A stretch of DNA of 64,000 bases from Geotalea sp. SG265. GTDB lineage: Bacteria; Desulfobacterota; Desulfuromonadia; Geobacterales; Geobacteraceae. Numbering within the stretch: the stretch's first letter is position 1; each line of letters starts with the position of its first letter. Below the pieces are notes generated by a model. The model saw nothing but the letters and a program-made list of their open reading frames with translations. It was not told the DNA's origin and ran no database searches. A program made the position numbers and the translations under genes. The stretch is from NCBI RefSeq assembly GCF_022808985.1, contig NZ_JAKZFT010000004.1, positions 248,001 to 312,000 of the forward strand, given 5' to 3'. Below are positions 36,084 through 44,937 of the stretch, piece by piece.

Positions 36084-37814
36084 TCAACTGAAGGTGAAAT
36101 AAAAGGTAGCCCCTTTTCCCGGCTCACCTTCTCCCCAGATACGGCCGCCATGGTGCTTGATGATTCGCTCCACTGTGGCGAGCCCAATGCCGGTGCCGGG
36201 GAATTCATAGCGGCTGTGCAGCCTCTGGAAGGGTTTGAACAGGCTTCCTGCCTTCTTCATGTCGAATCCGGCGCCGTTATCCCGGATGAAATAGGTTTTC
36301 CGCTCTCCCTCTTCCATCACGCCAAATTCGATGCAGGCATCTGTACGTTTGCCCGTGTATTTCCAGGCATTGCCGATGAGGTTTTCCAGCACCACCCGGG
36401 CCAGCTCAGGATCGCAGCCTGCCATTATTTGGGGAGGGACCTGGAATACCACCTGCCGCCCGGGTTCTGCCAGCTTCAGGTCGGTCAAAACCTCCATCAC
36501 AAGCTTGCTCAGATCCACCTCTTCCCGTTTTATCTCTGCCTTCGTTGCCTGGGAAAGTTTCAGCAGGGCTTCAATCAGTTCCTCCATCTGCTGGCAACCA
36601 TCGGTGATGGTCTGCAGGAAAAAGCGGCCGTTTTCGTCGAGCAGTTCCAGGTAATCCTCTTCCAGTGCCTGGCCGGCGCTGAAGATGCGCGTCAAAGGGG
36701 TCCGAAGGTCGTGGGAAACGGAGTAGCTGAAAGCCTCCAGCTCCTTATTGGCCGCAGCCAGCTCCGCAGCATGGGCGGAAAGTTCCTCGTTCAGCTTCTT
36801 GATCTGCTTTTCCGATTCCATCAACTGGGTAATGTCGATGACGATGCCGACCATTCCGGCCACGTTGCCGTCGGCATCGGTAAAAGTCGCATTGTTCAGG
36901 ATGACCTGCCGGGGACCGCTGTCCGCGCAAGGGATGGTCGTCTCGATGGCCTGCACACCCGGCTCAGCGAGCAGCTGCTGCTCCATGCATTGCTGTGCTG
37001 CAGCAAGCTCGGCAGGCAGGATCTGAGCAGCTGTCTTGCCGATAACATCCATTTTGACAATGCCGCTGCACCGGGTGAAGGCTTCGTTGCACCCAAGGAA
37101 GACCCCCTTTGCGTCCTTATAGAAAATGGGGCTGGGAATGGTGTCGATGAGGCGCTGCAGCAGGTTTGCCTGACTTTCAAGCGCAGCCTCGGCCTGTTTG
37201 CGCTTTGTAATGTCACGGACCATCTCGATACCGGCGATCACCCTGCCACTTTTATCGCGCAGTGAGGATGAAATGATCTCCACATTGATTTTACCGTGGG
37301 ATATGGCCGGGGATGATTCACGACGGTATACCTTACCGTCCCGGAACGATTTGACCAGATCGCAATAGTCGCATGGCTCGTCTTTCAGCTGATAGGCGCG
37401 GTAGCAGTAATCTCCAACATGGTCACCCACCAGCGCCTTGTGCGCATCGTTCTGATAGGTGACCCTGAGATCGGTGTCCTGGATACTGATGCCGTCCCCC
37501 ATGGCGGATACGATCGCAATGGTTCTTTCCTTTTCCGCTTCAGCCTCGTCCACCGCAGACTGCAGGGCTGCCTCCAATGCATCGCGCTGCACCATGACCT
37601 TCTTCACATAAAAGGCGAAAGCCAGGAAGAATAAAGCAAAAAGCGCTCGCATCGCCAGTTCCCGCAGTTCCGGCCTGAATAGCTGCTGATGAAGAGTCCC
37701 TTCCCCGATCAGATGGGCATCGAAGACGGCATCTCCCACCCAGAACAGGGCAAGAAGGACCATGGCAAGGGGGACTATGTTATGGCTGGCTTTTTTGATC
37801 TTTTTGTCAGTCAT
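36084..37814 (-). CDS. Membrane histidine kinase with two PAS domains
   Basis: This 576-residue kinase has two N-terminal membrane segments (about 13-30 and 53-72) with a short loop, a coiled coil (about 75-98), PAS-1 (about 98-208) with three cysteines in YCYRAYQLKDEPCDYC, PAS-2 (about 220-335), HisKA with a phospho-accepting histidine near 368 in SVSHDLRTPL, and a HATPase domain with NLIGNAWK, DNGAGFD and GTGIGLATV. The cysteine cluster could bind a metal or Fe-S cofactor or respond to thiol redox. It belongs to the same kinase class as the twins at 1.7-5.5 kb but is clearly more distant. The ATG at 37814 is preceded by GAGGG. No response regulator is adjacent. Confidence 0.88.
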   Translation of the reverse strand: MTDKKIKKASHNIVPLAMVLLALFWVGDAVFDAHLIGEGTLHQQLFRPELRELAMRALFALFFLAFAFYVKKVMVQRDALEAALQSAVDEAEAEKERTIAIVSAMGDGISIQDTDLRVTYQNDAHKALVGDHVGDYCYRAYQLKDEPCDYCDLVKSFRDGKVYRRESSPAISHGKINVEIISSSLRDKSGRVIAGIEMVRDITKRKQAEAALESQANLLQRLIDTIPSPIFYKDAKGVFLGCNEAFTRCSGIVKMDVIGKTAAQILPAELAAAQQCMEQQLLAEPGVQAIETTIPCADSGPRQVILNNATFTDADGNVAGMVGIVIDITQLMESEKQIKKLNEELSAHAAELAAANKELEAFSYSVSHDLRTPLTRIFSAGQALEEDYLELLDENGRFFLQTITDGCQQMEELIEALLKLSQATKAEIKREEVDLSKLVMEVLTDLKLAEPGRQVVFQVPPQIMAGCDPELARVVLENLIGNAWKYTGKRTDACIEFGVMEEGERKTYFIRDNGAGFDMKKAGSLFKPFQRLHSRYEFPGTGIGLATVERIIKHHGGRIWGEGEPGKGATFYFTFS

Positions 37815-37838
37815 CAACCCTCACAGATTCAATAATGC

Positions 37839-38852
37839 TCATAACCATATCCCATCAACCGGGAATTTACAATGTCCACATGTGCCTTCCGTCAAGTTAA
37901 CGGCACTCACGGCATAGCCGGTACGGCGGATGAGCAGCTGACCGCAATTGGGACAGAAGGTATTCTCCCCCTGGCTCCCGGGGACGTTTCCCTCATACAC
38001 ATAACGCAGGCCGGCTTTCTTGCCGATCTGCCCGGCACGATCCAGGGTAGCCAGCGGGGTCCGCGGCTGGTCGAGAAGCTTGTAGGTGGGATAGAACTGG
38101 CTCACATGCCAGGGGACCTCGATCCCCACCTGCTCGGCGATAAAGGCTGCGATGCCATGCAGATCGGCGTCGGAGTCGTTCCAGTTGGGGATCACCAGCG
38201 TCGTCAGCTCGATCCATATTCCCTGCCGCTTGTATTCCACGATGGAGTCCAGGACTTCCTGGAGCATGGCATGCACCACTTCCTTGTAAAAGCGCTCCGA
38301 ATATCCCTTGAGATCGATATTGGCCGCATCGAGATAGGGACGGATCTGGCTCAATGCTTCGGGGGTAATATAGCCGTTGGTGACAAAGATGTTCTTCAAT
38401 CCCGCTGCCCGCGCCAGCACGGCAGTCTCATAGGCATACTCGAAATAGATGGTCGGCTCCGTGTATGTATAGGCAATGGACGCACATCCCCGGCGCTTTG
38501 CATTGGCAACAATTTCTTCAGGGCTCAGTTCCATGCCGGTAATCTCCAGGGTGCCGCCGACCGGCTGGGAGATGGCGTAGTTCTGACAATGGAGACAGCG
38601 GAAATTGCATCCCACCGTGGCAATTGAATACGACCTGCTTCCAGGAAGGACGTGAAAGAGCGGCTTTTTCTCTATGGGATCCACATGCTCTGCAATCGCT
38701 TTGCCATAGACCAGGGTATAGAGGGTTCCCCCCCGATTTTCCCGTACCATGCAGATGCCCCGTTTGCCCGAAGGGATCAGACAACGGAAGCGGCAGAGAC
38801 CGCACTTCACCGCGTCGCCAGCTTTTTTTTCATAGAACATGGCCTCTTTCAT
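37839..38852 (-). CDS. amrS: AmmeMemoRadiSam-type radical SAM protein (AmrS-like)
   Basis: This 337-residue protein has the radical-SAM cluster CNFRCLHC (C82, C86, C89). A preceding cysteine-rich segment CGLCRFRC...GIC (17-34) is typical of the AmrS group. A C-terminal zinc-ribbon-like CPNC...CGHC pair lies near 300-328. AmrS genes often accompany AMMECR1 and Memo homologs; none is visible here. The family resembles pyruvate-formate-lyase activases, but the reaction is unknown. The ATG at 38852 has an AGGAGG ribosome site. It is followed after 21 bp by the PAS histidine kinase. Confidence 0.85.
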   Translation of the reverse strand: MKEAMFYEKKAGDAVKCGLCRFRCLIPSGKRGICMVRENRGGTLYTLVYGKAIAEHVDPIEKKPLFHVLPGSRSYSIATVGCNFRCLHCQNYAISQPVGGTLEITGMELSPEEIVANAKRRGCASIAYTYTEPTIYFEYAYETAVLARAAGLKNIFVTNGYITPEALSQIRPYLDAANIDLKGYSERFYKEVVHAMLQEVLDSIVEYKRQGIWIELTTLVIPNWNDSDADLHGIAAFIAEQVGIEVPWHVSQFYPTYKLLDQPRTPLATLDRAGQIGKKAGLRYVYEGNVPGSQGENTFCPNCGQLLIRRTGYAVSAVNLTEGTCGHCKFPVDGIWL

Positions 38853-39161
38853 GGCTTCCTCCTCTCATTCATCGGCTGAAGTTACGAAAAACCAAGGGGA
38901 AAATTTCCCGAATTCCGGAAAAGGACCGTTTCCGGATGGAAACAAACTACCATAACTGTACCATTAGGCAGCTGGATAAAAAGCGGTCATAAAATGGACT
39001 TCCCGGGCATTTTTTTAATGCTCCGGGCGCTCGTCACAAGGGCTGACGGCCAAAGCACGCCCAAACCATCGTTTTATTCAATAGTTGTAAAATTTTAGTC
39101 TTGCGGGAAAAATACCGATTACCTAAGATGGAAGAAACAAAAAGACAAGAGGAGAGAAGAT
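38853..39161. other. 309-bp divergent intergenic region
   Basis: It separates the AmrS-like gene (minus) from the zinc-ribbon gene (plus). A hairpin at 39003-39026 pairs CCGGGCAT with ATGCTCCGG around a T-rich loop, with one bulged base. A weak candidate promoter for the zinc-ribbon gene is TTGCGG-17-TAAGAT at about 39103-39131. A short CCGGAAA...TTTCCGG inverted repeat lies near 38915-38936. I see no open reading frame with a recognisable product. Confidence 0.45.
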
Positions 39162-39314
39162 ATGCATTGCCCCATCTGTAAAAGCAGCAAGAATGTGGAA
39201 ATAGACATGCACGCCGACGGTTACGCAAAGGACCTGCTGGAATGCGACGAATGCGGAGCCATCTGGACCGATTACCTGGGCAAGATCGTCCTGCTGAACG
39301 ATCAGGCTGCCTGA
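39162..39314 (+). CDS. Small zinc-ribbon protein
   Basis: This 50-residue protein begins MHCPICKSSKNVEIDMHADG and carries a second CDEC pair, so CPIC and CDEC (C3, C6, C28, C31) form a rubredoxin-like zinc ribbon. It has a clear GAGGAG ribosome site 6-10 nt before the ATG and a strong terminator 10 bp after the TGA, both supporting a real, separately transcribed gene. Function is unknown; such small ribbons often bind nucleic acid or partner proteins. Confidence 0.8.
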   Translation: MHCPICKSSKNVEIDMHADGYAKDLLECDECGAIWTDYLGKIVLLNDQAA

Positions 39315-39323
39315 CCCGCCATA

Positions 39324-39359
39324 CCGGGAGCCCGGCCCCGGGCTCCCGGAGTATTTTTT
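39324..39359 (+). terminator. Strong intrinsic terminator of the zinc-ribbon gene
   Basis: A perfect inverted repeat CCGGGAGCCCGG / CCGGGCTCCCGG separated by CC (39324-39349) is followed closely by TATTTTTT. The stem is perfect over about 11 bp. It also lies just beyond the stop of the converging glycosyltransferase gene but has no T run in that direction. Confidence 0.92.
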
Positions 39360-39369
39360 CCGCCTTTTC

Positions 39370-40476
39370 CTATCCTGCCACGACCCTTTCCAGTGCCTCA
39401 TCGTAAACACCAACCATCATCTGCCAGTCATAGCGGCTGACCGCCTCCCGCAGCAGGTTCGCCGGGCAATGGCCCTGCTGCAGCAGGCTCCCTAGTTTCG
39501 CCTCAAGCTCCGCTTCATCATCGTAAAAGCACGACGCGTGTTCCTCCTGGGAAAGGTGCTCCGGGTAGGCAAGGCGTTTGGGCAGCAATGGATGACAGCC
39601 GCAGTACACGGCCTGGACGACGCTGGCACCGAAGAAATCGTGGCACGAGGTCACGGGAAGGATGTGAGCCCGCCACAGCCACCGGGCATACTCGGCAAAG
39701 GTTTGCGCAAAGCCGAACTGAACGATTCTGTCGCCGAGCCGTGCACGAGCCTCCTCGAAGACAGCAGGCTTGCCGGGGAAACTCTCCCCCACCACCGCAA
39801 TCTCAAAAGCGATATCTTTGGCTGCAAGGCGATAAAGGACGCGGAAGAATGCCTCCGGGTTCTTGTCGTACTCCCAGCGGTGATTCCATAGTACTAGCGG
39901 CGGGGAAGCGGCATTGTGCTGCTGACGGTAGAGGTCCAACTGCCGCAGGTCCATGCCCAGGTGCAGAACGCTCGACTTGCCGGTTATTGTCCCGATGCTG
40001 CCCATTTCCCGTTTGTCGGGCATTGCCTTGAGGAAGCTGGGGAGTTCCGCCATGAAGGAGTCCCTGTGGTAGGCGGAGTTGAAAAAGACGGCATCGGCGA
40101 CAAGTGCGCTTGCATAGTTGATGAAGGCGTAGTGCATGTCCCGGTCGCGGGCCTTGTCGCCGTCACCGGGAGACCATGGGTAGGTGAGCTGGTTTTCGTG
40201 GAAATAGAGGGCGGTTTTGCAGGATGCGGATCGTGCCCGCGTCAGGGCAAGAAAGGTGGTCAGATCCAGCATGTCCGTAGCGAGCAGGAGGTCCGGCTGG
40301 AATGTGGAATCGAGAAATTGGCGGGCAAGGGCGACGGCACCGCCATGCATCCGCCACTTCCAGTGTCTGCCGGGGAGGCTGAGTATCTCAACCTGGTGCC
40401 GGCTATGGCGGGCATATCCCTCGGCCCAGGTGGCATGGGACCCAGTAAAGAATGGCTCCAGGAGGGTAATCTTCAT
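39370..40476 (-). CDS. Glycosyltransferase of the tRNA-queuosine alpha-mannosyltransferase family (DUF3524/GTDC1-like)
   Basis: This 368-residue GT-B protein matches the DUF3524/GTDC1 pattern: an N-terminal LEPFFTGSHATWAEGY (about 6-21), LPGRHWKWRMHGGA (about 34-47), HENQLTYPW (about 93-101), the stretch from NYASALVADAVFFNSAYH, and a GT4-like second half with LWNHRWEYDKNPEAFF (about 194-209). In animals this family (QTMAN) adds mannose to queuosine-34 of tRNA Asp. The same genome segment encodes QueA and Tgt, so the substrate could be made. Enzyme activity in bacteria is my inference. A plain cell-envelope mannosyltransferase is the alternative, given the nearby envelope genes. The ATG is at 40476; rodA lies 30 bp upstream. 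Confidence 0.78.
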   Translation of the reverse strand: MKITLLEPFFTGSHATWAEGYARHSRHQVEILSLPGRHWKWRMHGGAVALARQFLDSTFQPDLLLATDMLDLTTFLALTRARSASCKTALYFHENQLTYPWSPGDGDKARDRDMHYAFINYASALVADAVFFNSAYHRDSFMAELPSFLKAMPDKREMGSIGTITGKSSVLHLGMDLRQLDLYRQQHNAASPPLVLWNHRWEYDKNPEAFFRVLYRLAAKDIAFEIAVVGESFPGKPAVFEEARARLGDRIVQFGFAQTFAEYARWLWRAHILPVTSCHDFFGASVVQAVYCGCHPLLPKRLAYPEHLSQEEHASCFYDDEAELEAKLGSLLQQGHCPANLLREAVSRYDWQMMVGVYDEALERVVAG

Positions 40477-40506
40477 CTAGTTTCCTTTAGAGGCTGATGC
40501 AGCCTC

Positions 40507-41607
40507 TCAGAACATGAAGCGGCGCATGCTGATATTCAGCAAAATCCCCACCCCCACCATGGATGTGACCATGGAGGTCCCGCCGTAGGAAAAGAAGGGA
40601 AGCGGCACCCCCACTACCGGAAAGAGACCGATGACCATCCCCATATTGATGATCACATGCCAGAAAAGCATCGCCGTGACCCCCACGGCCATGAGACTGC
40701 CGAACCGGTCGTTGCACCGCGAGGCGATATGCAGCCCCCACAGGATCAGAAACAGGTAGAGGGCCAGCACGATCATGCAGCCGATGAAGCCCCACTCCTC
40801 GGAAAAGACCGAAAAGGCGAAGTCCGTATGCTGCTCGGGCAGGAAGCGCAGCTGGCTCTGGGTCCCATGGAGAAACCCCTTGCCCAGCACCCCCCCAGAA
40901 CCGACGGCAATCTTGCTCTGGATGATGTGGTAGCCGCTTTTGAGCGGGTCCTGTTCCGGATTTATGAAGGTGATGATGCGGTCCTTCTGGTAGTCGCGCA
41001 GATAGTAGTGCCAGGCCAGGTAACAGGAGGGTACGGCGGCGACAATAATCGAAACGATGGCGCTCCATCTGACTTTCACGTACATGAACATGGAAGAGGC
41101 GATGAGGATGACCATGATGGCGGTTCCCAGGTCGGGTTGCTTCATGATGAGCAGGGCGGGAACGCCAAGGATGATGCAGGGGTACAGCAGGTCCCTCAGG
41201 GTAAGGCCGTTGAAAACGGGATACCTGCTGAAGAAGCGGGCAAAGGTCATGATGACGACGATCTTCATCGGTTCCGAGGGCTGAATGTTGACGAACCCCA
41301 GGTTGAGCCAGCGGGTGGCTCCCATGGAGGTTTTTCCCACCACCAACACGGCAACCAGCAACAGGACGATCGCCCCATAGACCCAGTAGGCGATGTCGTC
41401 CAGGATGTGATAATCGATACTGCAGGCGACAACGCAAAGGGAAACGCCGGCGATGATCCAGTAAATCTGCTTGATGAAATAGGGAGGACCGGCCATCTGG
41501 TATGAGGCGGTGGCACTGAATATATTGACCACTCCGATACTGCAGATGAGCAGCACCAGCGCCAGCAACGTCCAGTCGAAATTGGTAAACAACCTTCTGT
41601 CAAACAT
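40507..41607 (-). CDS. rodA: Peptidoglycan glycosyltransferase RodA
   Basis: This 366-residue SEDS protein has about ten membrane segments and polymerises lipid II for cell elongation, paired with PBP2. Conserved SEDS features include the WLNLGFVNIQPSEPMK segment (about 91-106) and the loop around GSGGVLGKGFLHGTQSQLRFLPEQHTDF (described as one block, GKGFL to TDFAF), with the catalytic aspartate in TDF. The C-terminal membrane segments have VGVPLPFFSYGGTSM. The ATG at 41607 has a GCGGAG ribosome site; the longer frame upstream is unsupported. It follows mrdA by 66 bp. Confidence 0.95.
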   Translation of the reverse strand: MFDRRLFTNFDWTLLALVLLICSIGVVNIFSATASYQMAGPPYFIKQIYWIIAGVSLCVVACSIDYHILDDIAYWVYGAIVLLLVAVLVVGKTSMGATRWLNLGFVNIQPSEPMKIVVIMTFARFFSRYPVFNGLTLRDLLYPCIILGVPALLIMKQPDLGTAIMVILIASSMFMYVKVRWSAIVSIIVAAVPSCYLAWHYYLRDYQKDRIITFINPEQDPLKSGYHIIQSKIAVGSGGVLGKGFLHGTQSQLRFLPEQHTDFAFSVFSEEWGFIGCMIVLALYLFLILWGLHIASRCNDRFGSLMAVGVTAMLFWHVIINMGMVIGLFPVVGVPLPFFSYGGTSMVTSMVGVGILLNISMRRFMF

Positions 41608-41673
41608 GAAGAACTCCGCTAACACGGCTTCCGTAAGCCGCCGTCTTTTCACAGGGAAAGATATTCACGCTGC

Positions 41674-43560
41674 TCACTCCTCTTCTGTCGGCACTTCGTC
41701 GTCAGCCTGCTCCACGACCTCTTTCTTAACCGGCTTACGGATTACCCCTTTGCCCTCGAAATAGGCCCTGAGGATACGGCCGGCAATGGGAGCCGCTGCG
41801 GCGCCGCCGTGCTCGCCATGTTCGATGACGACCCCGACCGCAATTTCAGGTTTCTCGAAGGGGGCAAAGGCGACAAAAAGGGCATGGTCCCGGAACTGGT
41901 AGGGTACCCCCCCCTTGCTGTCCCGCAGCTTCACCACCTGTGAAGTGCCGGTCTTGCCGGCCACCGTTACCTCGTAAAGCCGTGCCGCTGCCCCGGTGCC
42001 GTGGGGCTCGTTGACCACGGCGGCCAGACCTTCCTTAACCAGCCGCAATGTGGAGGGCTTTATGCCCGCCGTGCCGACTATTTCCGGTCTTACCTCCTTG
42101 ACCAGCTTTCCGTCGGGATCGATAATGCGCTTGATCAGATGGGGCCGGTAGATTGTGCCGCCATTGGCAACGGTGGCGATCATCGAAGCAAGCTGAATGG
42201 GTGTGGTCAGTACATACCCCTGGCCGATGGCAACAGAAAGTGTTTCGCCCCGGTACCACTTTTTGCCGTACTTCTTAAATTTCCATTGGGAAGTCGGTAT
42301 GACTCCCCCTTTCTCGTTATCGAGCCCGATCCCCAAGGCCTGCCCAAGGCCGAGCTTTTTGGCATATTGGGCAATTTTGTCCACCCCCAGGCGCTCACCA
42401 AGCTGATAGAAGTAGACGTCGCAGGACTCTCTAAGCGCCTTTTTCAAATCTACCCGGCCATGCCCTTTTTTGTCCCAGCATTTGAAGGTACTGTTGCCGA
42501 ACTTGTACGAGCCGCTGCAGTTGACCGTGGTGTGTTCGTCGATCAGCCCCTCCTCAAGGCCGGCAATGGCCGTGACGATCTTGAAGGTCGAACCGGGAGG
42601 ATACTGCCCCTTGAGGGCCTTGTTCTCCAGGGGATGCCGCTTGTCCTCCACATAGGATTTCCACTGCTCCGGCGAGAGGCGACCGGAAAAGAGAGCCGGA
42701 TCGAAGCCGGGATTGCTGGCAAAGGCCAGGATTTCACCGCTATTCACATCAACCGCGACGGCAGCACCGGCCTGTTCGCCGAAGGCTTCTTCTGCGGCTT
42801 TCTGCATATCCGTGTCCACGGTAAGCACAAGACTGTTGCCAATGGTCGGGTTGGATTCGGCAACGGTGCGCAGGAATCTCCCCCGTGCATCCACCTCCAC
42901 CTGTCGCCCGCCGTCGGCGCCGTGGAGTTCCGCCTCCCAATTCCGCTCAATGCCGCTCTTGCCGATGTAGTCACCCAGGTTATATTCGCTGAAGCGCTCG
43001 TTGGCCATCTCCTGTTCGCTGATCTCTCCCAGGTAGCCGAGGAGATGGGCGGCAAGGATGCCGTTGGCATATGCCCGCACCGGCTTCATCTCGATATCGA
43101 CCCCGGCGAACAGCCTCATTCGGTTCTCTTCCAGGAATTCCAGCTGGTCACGGGTGATTCCCGAGGCGACGATGATCGGGTAATACTTGGCCCGCCCTTT
43201 GCCCTTCTCCCATTTCTGCTGCAATTCATCCCTGTTCAGCCCTAGATATTTGGAGAGGTTGTCAAGAAGGGCCTCCTTGTCCTTGACGTCCTGGGGGATG
43301 AGAGCGACGCTGAAGGAAGGGGTATTGCTGACCAGCACCTTGCCGTTACGGTCCAGGATTGCCCCGCGTGGCGCAGCGACCGGCACGAACCGGAGGCGAT
43401 TGTTCTCCGATTGATCGAGCAGGTTGTCCGATTCGATGATCTGCAGATACCAGAGCCGGGTCAAAAGCAGGAAAAACATGGTTGCGGCCGCAAGGGAGAG
43501 GCCGAAAATGCGCCTTTTGGGCTCTGCGTTTTCCCTGATGTAATGCTGATCCATTTTCAT
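41674..43560 (-). CDS. mrdA: Penicillin-binding protein 2 (MrdA), elongation-specific transpeptidase
   Basis: This 628-residue class-B PBP has an N-terminal membrane segment (about 17-40), the PBP dimerisation domain with APRGAILDRNGKVLV, and a transpeptidase domain with SxxK in YPPGSTFKIV, SxD in RESCDVYFYQ and the KTG motif in VAGKTGTSQV. It crosslinks peptidoglycan made by RodA. The C-terminal tail (about 605-628) is acidic and rich in K/E. The start is the ATG at 43560, 1 bp from the mreD stop. Length is normal. Confidence 0.96.
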   Translation of the reverse strand: MKMDQHYIRENAEPKRRIFGLSLAAATMFFLLLTRLWYLQIIESDNLLDQSENNRLRFVPVAAPRGAILDRNGKVLVSNTPSFSVALIPQDVKDKEALLDNLSKYLGLNRDELQQKWEKGKGRAKYYPIIVASGITRDQLEFLEENRMRLFAGVDIEMKPVRAYANGILAAHLLGYLGEISEQEMANERFSEYNLGDYIGKSGIERNWEAELHGADGGRQVEVDARGRFLRTVAESNPTIGNSLVLTVDTDMQKAAEEAFGEQAGAAVAVDVNSGEILAFASNPGFDPALFSGRLSPEQWKSYVEDKRHPLENKALKGQYPPGSTFKIVTAIAGLEEGLIDEHTTVNCSGSYKFGNSTFKCWDKKGHGRVDLKKALRESCDVYFYQLGERLGVDKIAQYAKKLGLGQALGIGLDNEKGGVIPTSQWKFKKYGKKWYRGETLSVAIGQGYVLTTPIQLASMIATVANGGTIYRPHLIKRIIDPDGKLVKEVRPEIVGTAGIKPSTLRLVKEGLAAVVNEPHGTGAAARLYEVTVAGKTGTSQVVKLRDSKGGVPYQFRDHALFVAFAPFEKPEIAVGVVIEHGEHGGAAAAPIAGRILRAYFEGKGVIRKPVKKEVVEQADDEVPTEEE

Positions 43561-43561
43561 T

Positions 43562-44047
43562 TTACTGTTCCTCTGGGACGGCCGAGGGGGGCATCATGAA
43601 AACGAGGGAGGCAATGAGTGCATCGACGAGTGCCTGGGGAACGAGCGACGGCAGAAGCGTTGCATAGATGCCGTTTGCGGCGGAGAATATGAATAAAAGC
43701 AGCATGTTTATAAGTCCGGTTGCCACGGTGGCCAGAAACACGGTCAATACCATGAGGTAACGACTGTCAGTGTAGAGACGGTCGGCCGTCTTGTGGAGCG
43801 CATGGAAAATGCACAGATAGGAAAAGCCGTTGATGCCTAAATAAATGCCGCTGAAGCAATCGTGGAGGAGCCCCAGAGAAAAGGCGGCCAAGGAGCCGAA
43901 CCGGCTCTTGGAGCGCAAGCCCAGGTACACCACCAGGATAACCAGCAGATTGGGATGAAAGGGGTCCAGCAGATAGCGGGGAAAGATGGTTGTCTGGAGC
44001 AGAACAGCGGCAATGACAATAGACAGAGCCTTGACGAATTTAATCAT
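43562..44047 (-). CDS. mreD: Rod shape-determining protein MreD
   Basis: This 161-residue protein has about five membrane segments and little else conserved, as usual for MreD. The FPRYLLDPFHPNLLVILVVYLGL start and GLLHDCFSG segment are typical (quoted here as two separate features). It links MreC to the elongasome. The ATG at 44047 overlaps the mreC stop by 8 nt, supporting coupling. Identity rests partly on its position between mreC and mrdA. Confidence 0.92.
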   Translation of the reverse strand: MIKFVKALSIVIAAVLLQTTIFPRYLLDPFHPNLLVILVVYLGLRSKSRFGSLAAFSLGLLHDCFSGIYLGINGFSYLCIFHALHKTADRLYTDSRYLMVLTVFLATVATGLINMLLLFIFSAANGIYATLLPSLVPQALVDALIASLVFMMPPSAVPEEQ

Positions 44048-44864
44048 TTTTTTGCTGAAGGAGGATCAGTACCTCTTCGAGTCTGGAAATATTCACCGTC
44101 GGGCGCACCTCTACCGTCTGAAATATGCCGTACGCCCCTTTTTTCACCATGGTGACTTCACCCACCTTTATTCCCTTGGGAAAGACGCCGCCGATACCGG
44201 AGGTGACGATAACGTCCCCCACCTTGACATCTTCGTCCCGCAGGGAAAACTCAAGGGAACAGCGGCCGTCGCCGGCGCCTTTGACAACTCCCCTGGCCCG
44301 GGATCTTTGCACGATAGCCGCAATGCCGCTGGCATGGTCGGTCAGAAGGAGCACCCGGGAACTGTTGGCCGCCACCTTGACCACCCTGCCGATGACACCA
44401 TCGACGGCAACTACCGGCATTCCCTCCTGAAGGCCGTCGGCTGCGCCGCGGTCGATAACCAACGTCTTGAACCAGGGAGAACCGTCCTCACCGATGACTC
44501 CGGCAGCCAGAGAAGGAACCTGGGTGGCCGACTTCAGCTCCAGCAGCTTCTTCAGGCGCTCATTGGCCGCGAGCGCCTCGCGGCTTGCCGTTTCGCGAGC
44601 GTCATATATCTTGATGATGCGCCGTAGTTCCTTATTTTCTCTCCGTACATTCACCAGGTCAAGGTAATCTGACCATAAACCGTAAAAAAATCCGTTGCCC
44701 GCAGATCCGAGCCTGACTGCCGGCGTCGTGACATTCATGACGCTTCGCTCCAACGGGCCGGCATGATCCCTGTTTTTGAGGTGCAATGAGTAAAAGATCA
44801 GGGCCGCCAACAGCGACAACCCGGCGAGAAGATAAATCTTGTATTTCTTGAACAGCTCGATCAT
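44040..44864 (-). CDS. mreC: Rod shape-determining protein MreC
   Basis: This 274-residue protein has one N-terminal membrane segment (about 8-23), a periplasmic coiled coil (about 55-100, ending near KKLLELK) and a beta-rich domain with RVLLLTDHASGIAAIVQRSRA and the GDVIVTSGIGGVFPKGIKVGEV block (two separate conserved regions). MreC activates PBP2-RodA. The ATG at 44864 is preferred over a TTG 21 nt upstream. It is separated from mreB by six genes of sugar metabolism, though still co-directional. Confidence 0.94.
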   Translation of the reverse strand: MIELFKKYKIYLLAGLSLLAALIFYSLHLKNRDHAGPLERSVMNVTTPAVRLGSAGNGFFYGLWSDYLDLVNVRRENKELRRIIKIYDARETASREALAANERLKKLLELKSATQVPSLAAGVIGEDGSPWFKTLVIDRGAADGLQEGMPVVAVDGVIGRVVKVAANSSRVLLLTDHASGIAAIVQRSRARGVVKGAGDGRCSLEFSLRDEDVKVGDVIVTSGIGGVFPKGIKVGEVTMVKKGAYGIFQTVEVRPTVNISRLEEVLILLQQKND

Positions 44865-44937
44865 GTAGCGCTCTGGAAAAGTCAAAGGGAGACTGGTGCC
44901 CCCCTAAACATTCAGCTTATATGTTCCCACCTATATT

